Shown: positions 15,937 to 19,138 of the stretch, piece by piece
How the letters are laid out: every line of letters starts with the position of its first letter
Numbering within the stretch: position 1 is the stretch's first letter
NCBI GenBank assembly: GCA_030849075.1
Contig: JASAOO010003047.1
Location: 1 to 19,138 of the forward strand
DNA from: Zelonia costaricensis
Taxonomy: Eukaryota > Euglenozoa > Kinetoplastea > Trypanosomatida > Trypanosomatidae
Direction of reading: 5' to 3'
Length of the DNA stretch: 19,138 nt
Notes under the pieces: generated by a model
The model's input: only the letters and a program-made list of their open reading frames with translations
Database searches by the model: none
Told to the model about the DNA's origin: nothing
Made by a program: the position numbers and the translations under genes

Positions 15937-17331
15937 TCAGCAGAGAAGGCAGAGAAATCGGCTGCCGATCCAGACGGCGTTGGGGTAGACCACAAAGCTG
16001 ATAAAAAGCTCGCTGATCCCTGCCGCGCCGAGGAGCGGCATGCGAAGGTGGCCCACAAAGTAGTAGGTCAGCGCTGCCGACACGGCCGTCGCCACCGCCA
16101 TGGCAGGGCGATTCTGCAGCACGGGGTGGAGGAAGGAGAGCTGGATGGCAGCCGCCGCCCCAGCCAGAAGCCCGCACGCGGGTTGGAGGATAATGAGAAG
16201 GCACAGCGCAATGGCGTTGAAGCTGAGCCACATGCCGCTCGTGGCGTGCGCCATGGCGAAGCGCAAGAACAGCGCGAACAGGGCCGAGGCTGTCGCCACT
16301 GCGCCCCAGCCTGCGGCCTGCAGCGCGGCTGCGGCGCCGACCGGCGTCAAGAGCAGCATGGCGAAGAGGGGAGTGATGGTGATGCCGCGGCGCTGGTACT
16401 CGGCGTACGCCGTCGAGAACATCGAGGCGACGAAGAGGACGATGCAGAACTGCGCGTGGTCGTACTCGACGTAGCGCCATGGGCTGACCGGCAGCCACAC
16501 AAAGCTGGAGTGGTGCAACTTCTCCTCCAGTCCGTTGAGCGACACGAGGGTCTGCAGCGCCAGCTTGCCCAACACCTCCGGCACCTGCGTGCTGGGGAAG
16601 GTTGTTTCGTTGATGAACAGCGGATCGGTGGAGATGGCGACGGTATTGATGCTGTGCGTCGGGATGGCGTGCCACGGCTGCGGCTGCGTGGGCAGCTGCA
16701 CCGCCGCCTCGAGGTAGGCCCAGTAGTGCCAGAACCCGAACCCGGCGTCGTCCTTCGTGCGGTGGGGCCGCTGGCAAAGGTAGCTCGGCGCGAGCCGGTG
16801 CGAGTTGGCAAACTGAACGACGGTGTTGGGGAAGTCCTGGTTCGACTGGATGCCGTTGCTCCCGAGCGTGTCGATGCAGATGTGGCGGTGGTAGAGCGAG
16901 GACAGGTTGAGCACCAGCGCGCCGCGGGTGTAGGCGTGCGGCACGGGCCACTCCTCGGCGCCTGTCACGAAGTAGAACTGCACGTCGCAGGCAAAGCTCT
17001 CGCGCCGGCGCACCACCTCGATCATGGCATTGCCCAGAGCAACCGAGTCGGGGTAGTCGGCGTTGACGTACACGGCGATCAACTCCGATCCGGGCGAGCG
17101 CCGCCCCCGCACCAGCCGCTCTGGCCAGCGGACGGTCGGGACGAGGTACGGCACAATGGTGGCGGTGCCCACCGACGGGTACATGTGGCCAATCGCGTTT
17201 TCGTCGATGTAGATGCGGCGTGTGCGGTACAGCGGCAGAAGGCAAAGGAGGGCGAGGCCCAGGAAAAGGAAGAGCGGCGTCAGCTTCCCGCCATGCTGCC
17301 GCGCACCCTGGAAGACGACGGTGCGGAGCAT
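15937..17331 (-). CDS. GAA1: GPI transamidase subunit GAA1
   Basis: A 464-residue ER membrane protein of the GPI transamidase complex, which attaches GPI anchors to proteins such as trypanosomatid surface antigens. An N-terminal membrane anchor (about 17-34, LTPLFLFLGLALLCLLPLY) is followed by YIDENAIGHMYPSVG (41-55), equivalent to the YMSENAMGS region of human GAA1. The lumenal M28-peptidase-like domain spans about 80-285 (ELIAVYVNADYP, VQFYFVTGAEEW, WHYWAYLEAAVQLP). At least five C-terminal hydrophobic segments follow (about 292-310, 322-340, 346-362, 372-400, 408-430 and 440-464). It is shorter than the human protein, consistent with kinetoplastid GAA1. The start at 17331 is immediately preceded by CAG; the open frame extends further upstream to 17586, but that part is Pro/Thr-rich. 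Stop is TGA. Confidence 0.92.
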   Translation of the reverse strand: MLRTVVFQGARQHGGKLTPLFLFLGLALLCLLPLYRTRRIYIDENAIGHMYPSVGTATIVPYLVPTVRWPERLVRGRRSPGSELIAVYVNADYPDSVALGNAMIEVVRRRESFACDVQFYFVTGAEEWPVPHAYTRGALVLNLSSLYHRHICIDTLGSNGIQSNQDFPNTVVQFANSHRLAPSYLCQRPHRTKDDAGFGFWHYWAYLEAAVQLPTQPQPWHAIPTHSINTVAISTDPLFINETTFPSTQVPEVLGKLALQTLVSLNGLEEKLHHSSFVWLPVSPWRYVEYDHAQFCIVLFVASMFSTAYAEYQRRGITITPLFAMLLLTPVGAAAALQAAGWGAVATASALFALFLRFAMAHATSGMWLSFNAIALCLLIILQPACGLLAGAAAAIQLSFLHPVLQNRPAMAVATAVSAALTYYFVGHLRMPLLGAAGISELFISFVVYPNAVWIGSRFLCLLC

Positions 17332-18224
17332 CTGCGGCAGCGCGCAGCCGCCAGGCACGGGTGGGTGCACGGGAGGGAGGTGGCGTAGAAGGGGTGACGA
17401 TGTTTTGAAGGGGTCGGGTGAAGTGGTGGCAACGGGCGGTGTGAGGGTTGGGGGGGGAGTGGCACGGCTGGCTGATCCTTCGGGGAACGCCCCGTGAAGT
17501 CTGGACTGCGCACGGGGAGGCACACGTGTTTTGTCGTGAAAACAAAAGAGTGTGAGAGGAGGCGAGAAGCAAACGCAGAGTCGCAAGCGTGCTTGAGGGT
17601 CGCAAGAACGCTGAGCTCGGCGAGAAGGAGAGCTCGCAGCTCAAGGCGCAACGCTTGCACGAAAGGAAGAGGAGATTTGGTGGGACGCGCGCGCTGCAGA
17701 TACGCGGCGGGCAACCCCTGCAGCAGCGACGCGGGTGGATGCACCACGGTAAACAGGCCTCGCCCGCTCCGCCGCCGAGCGAAGCGTACTAGTGAGCAGG
17801 GCCGGCGAGTGACGGACTAGAAACCTCTCTTGGCGAAGCGGGGCGGCAGCGGTGGCGGAGGCACAGAGGGACGCGCTCATGCCTCCTGCCACCCCCCCCC
17901 CACACCTCGCCCGCTCTTTTCCCTCGGCGATCTTTTACATCTCCGGACTGCGCTGCTCTGTTTCTCTGTTCGCTTGTGTATTCCTTTTTCTATCGCGCTG
18001 AGAGTCGTGAGCGTGGCACCAACGCACGCGCGCTCGCACGCGCACCTTCACGTTGGCTGTCATCACCACTGCGAGCCGACGGCACGGTCGACAGCGCGAG
18101 GAGCGGAAGCAGTAAAAGCGGATCCACTCCGAGTTGCCGCACACGGAGACTGGGCAGCAGCCAGCCCACTTCATGTCCCTCTGTCCACATCAGCGCGTGC
18201 CGTCTTCTCAGAGCTGCCCACTGG

Positions 18225-18310
18225 CCTCGTCCCCCCCCACTCTGGGGAAGACTGCAGCGTGCAGTTAGTCCTCACTCCCCTCGGCCGTCGCCGCCAGCGC
18301 AGCAGGCTGG
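18225..18310 (-). mobile_element. Degenerate retroposon-like segment, second copy
   Basis: A C-run followed by CACTC, TGGGGA and a CAG (18230-18256), then CAGCGCAG about 50 bases further on, parallels the same blocks in the same order and spacing at 14652-14735. Overall identity appears moderate. Strand is assigned only by analogy with the first copy. Confidence 0.25.
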
Positions 18311-18460
18311 GACACAGCAAGGTACCCTCGCGTGTACGCAGCAACGGCGCAGCGCGGGTGCCGCACACCGAGCTCTCCCATTTGCCTCGTGTTTCCCATG
18401 AACCACAAACAAACAAACAAACAGAAAGGACAACGCCGCCTTTCCGCAGGTGTTTGTGCG

Positions 18461-18526
18461 TTCCTTTCCCTTTTTGCGCTTTGTTTCTTTCTTCGTTTGC
18501 TTTGCTCCGCTTCGCCGTCGCTGAAG
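18461..18526 (+). promoter_or_regulatory. Candidate plus-strand polypyrimidine tract and splice acceptor
   Basis: A 60-base C/T-rich run (TTCCTTTCCCTTTTTGCGC, then TTTGTTTCTTTCTTCG and onward) is followed by the first AG at 18525-18526 and then by A/C-rich DNA. This is the arrangement seen 5' of trans-spliced genes, but on the opposite strand from all genes in the window. It would serve a plus-strand gene to the right. Confidence 0.4.
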
Positions 18527-18820
18527 GGGGGGGGGCCTCGGCACACCAACCCGCACGGCACCCCCAAGCTATCCTAACAACACCGGACACAACACACAAC
18601 CGTACAAGAGAACAAGCGCACGCCAACGCAAACACGACAAAAGGAAAAAAAAAACAAGGGACTGTGGCGAGCACCACCACGCACCAACGATTGGAGAAGG
18701 ACCCCAGCTGACGAGGTGCCAGGCGGCCCCCGAAAAAGAAAAACGGCAGCCGCCGGCAGCACTTCAACAAGACAGCGAAACACGGAATAAGACAAGACAA
18801 GCTGAGATGGAGACGAGTGC

Positions 18821-19010
18821 GTGCTGAGTGGCGAGCTCAATCCTGGGCCACCGCGGAAGCTCGGCGCCGTCCCCCTTTCACTCACCCCCCCCCTTACACC
18901 CCCGCCCTCGCTCCGTTTCAGGCCGCCTTCCGGCACACTGCGAGAGTCCGACGGCGCGCTGGGCGCAGTGTGGGGGAGCACCTGCCTTTTGGGCATGGAG
19001 GGCGAGCATC
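18821..19010 (+). mobile_element. Retroposon remnant with a shortened 2A-like peptide
   Basis: Reading from 18821 the plus strand encodes VLSGELNPGPPRKLG. Known 2A sequences at the N-terminus of the trypanosomatid ingi/L1Tc retroposon proteins have the form LSGD(V/I)ExNPGP, so this matches with two residues missing. The frame is closed upstream by TGA at 18803 and ends at 19030. At 18968-18994 it carries the 27-base core shared with the segment at 14748-14774. This fits a truncated, inactive ingi-derived element (DIRE/SIDER type). No reverse transcriptase domain is visible; the window may cut it off. Confidence 0.45.
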
Positions 19011-19138
19011 CACAACGATGGGCACCATGACGCACACCCGCTTCTGTCGCGGCAGGGGGAAGGAGCCGCCAACGCGCGCGCCGCATCGCGTGGCCAGCCG
19101 CCTACGTGCACGTGGCCGTCACCTTGTTCGCCGTGTTG

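Larger units (their letters stand above)
17332..19138. other. Long spacer right of GAA1, possible strand-switch region
   Basis: No gene is confidently seen in 1.8 kb. From 17332 to about 17700 the plus strand is purine-rich, as in the other spacers. From about 17885 to 18525 it becomes rich in C/T tracts, then A/C-rich (about 18565-18660), resembling a plus-strand splice region followed by a 5' UTR. An (AAAC)n repeat lies at 18405-18422. The right end carries two retroposon-like segments. A hydrophobic plus-strand frame (RIAWPAAYVHVAVTLFAVL) runs off the edge at 19138 but has no start in the window and is not called. Confidence 0.5.

Noticed and set aside
15614..17644. Minus-strand open frame of 676 codons overlapping GAA1
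   Set aside because: It is a shifted-frame reading of the GAA1 gene; only the 15937-17331 frame shows GAA1 motifs and membrane segments.
17830..18711. Plus-strand open frame of 293 codons right of GAA1
   Set aside because: Its translation follows the low-complexity C/T and A/C tracts (His/Thr/Arg-rich, poly-N/K/T/Q from AAAC repeats) with no family features; it looks like spacer or UTR, although it supports a plus-strand signal.
19027..19138. Partial plus-strand gene starting at the ATG at 19027
   Set aside because: Only 37 Arg-rich codons are visible before the edge, and another frame looks equally coding-like; there is not enough sequence to decide.

Overview
The window looks like nuclear chromosomal DNA from a trypanosomatid of the Leishmaniinae (Leishmania or a close relative). 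It is GC-rich. Eight intronless genes or gene remnants all lie on the minus strand and are separated by 0.6-1.7 kb of low-complexity, pyrimidine-biased spacer. There are no recognisable Pol II promoters; instead most genes are preceded, in sense orientation, by a polypyrimidine tract and then a first AG, the usual layout for trans-splicing of the spliced leader. Several proteins are kinetoplastid-type, including a glycosomal PEX14 and a Leishmania surface-antigen-like Cys-rich tail. I recognised no tRNA, rRNA, CRISPR array or bacterial-type operon.

In the direction of transcription (right to left) the order is: GAA1, GPI transamidase subunit (17331-15937); ribosomal protein eL43/L37a (15348-15070); proteasome alpha-5 (14185-13451); PEX14, glycosomal docking peroxin (12200-10803); a 905-residue kinetoplastid protein of unknown function with spaced F-x-P modules (9869-7152); a 79-residue BolA2-like protein (6515-6276); a class II histone deacetylase with a large insert (5474-3588); and a surface-antigen-like gene broken by an in-frame TGA (1849-1298). 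The genes are functionally unrelated housekeeping genes, as expected in a kinetoplastid polycistronic array; they share transcription, not a pathway. From memory the content resembles part of Leishmania chromosome 21, but this was not checked.

The non-coding part holds the more unusual material. (1) A 163-bp tandem duplication with an N at its junction, near the left end. (2) A coding-like but disrupted minus-strand stretch around 2.4-2.77 kb. (3) Three mutually similar segments (about 14.65-14.78, 18.23-18.31 and 18.82-19.01 kb) that look like degenerate retroposon (SIDER/DIRE-type) debris; the last encodes a shortened match to the 2A peptide found at the start of ingi/L1Tc retroposons. (4) A change right of GAA1 from purine-rich to pyrimidine-rich plus strand, suggesting that the right end may be a divergent strand-switch (transcription start) region. 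(5) Potential G-quadruplex runs on the plus strand opposite polypyrimidine tracts.

I see no wholly new multi-gene system. The best leads are the retroposon/2A remnant, the possible strand switch, the TGA-interrupted surface antigen, the cysteine-free BolA and the F-x-P-module protein.
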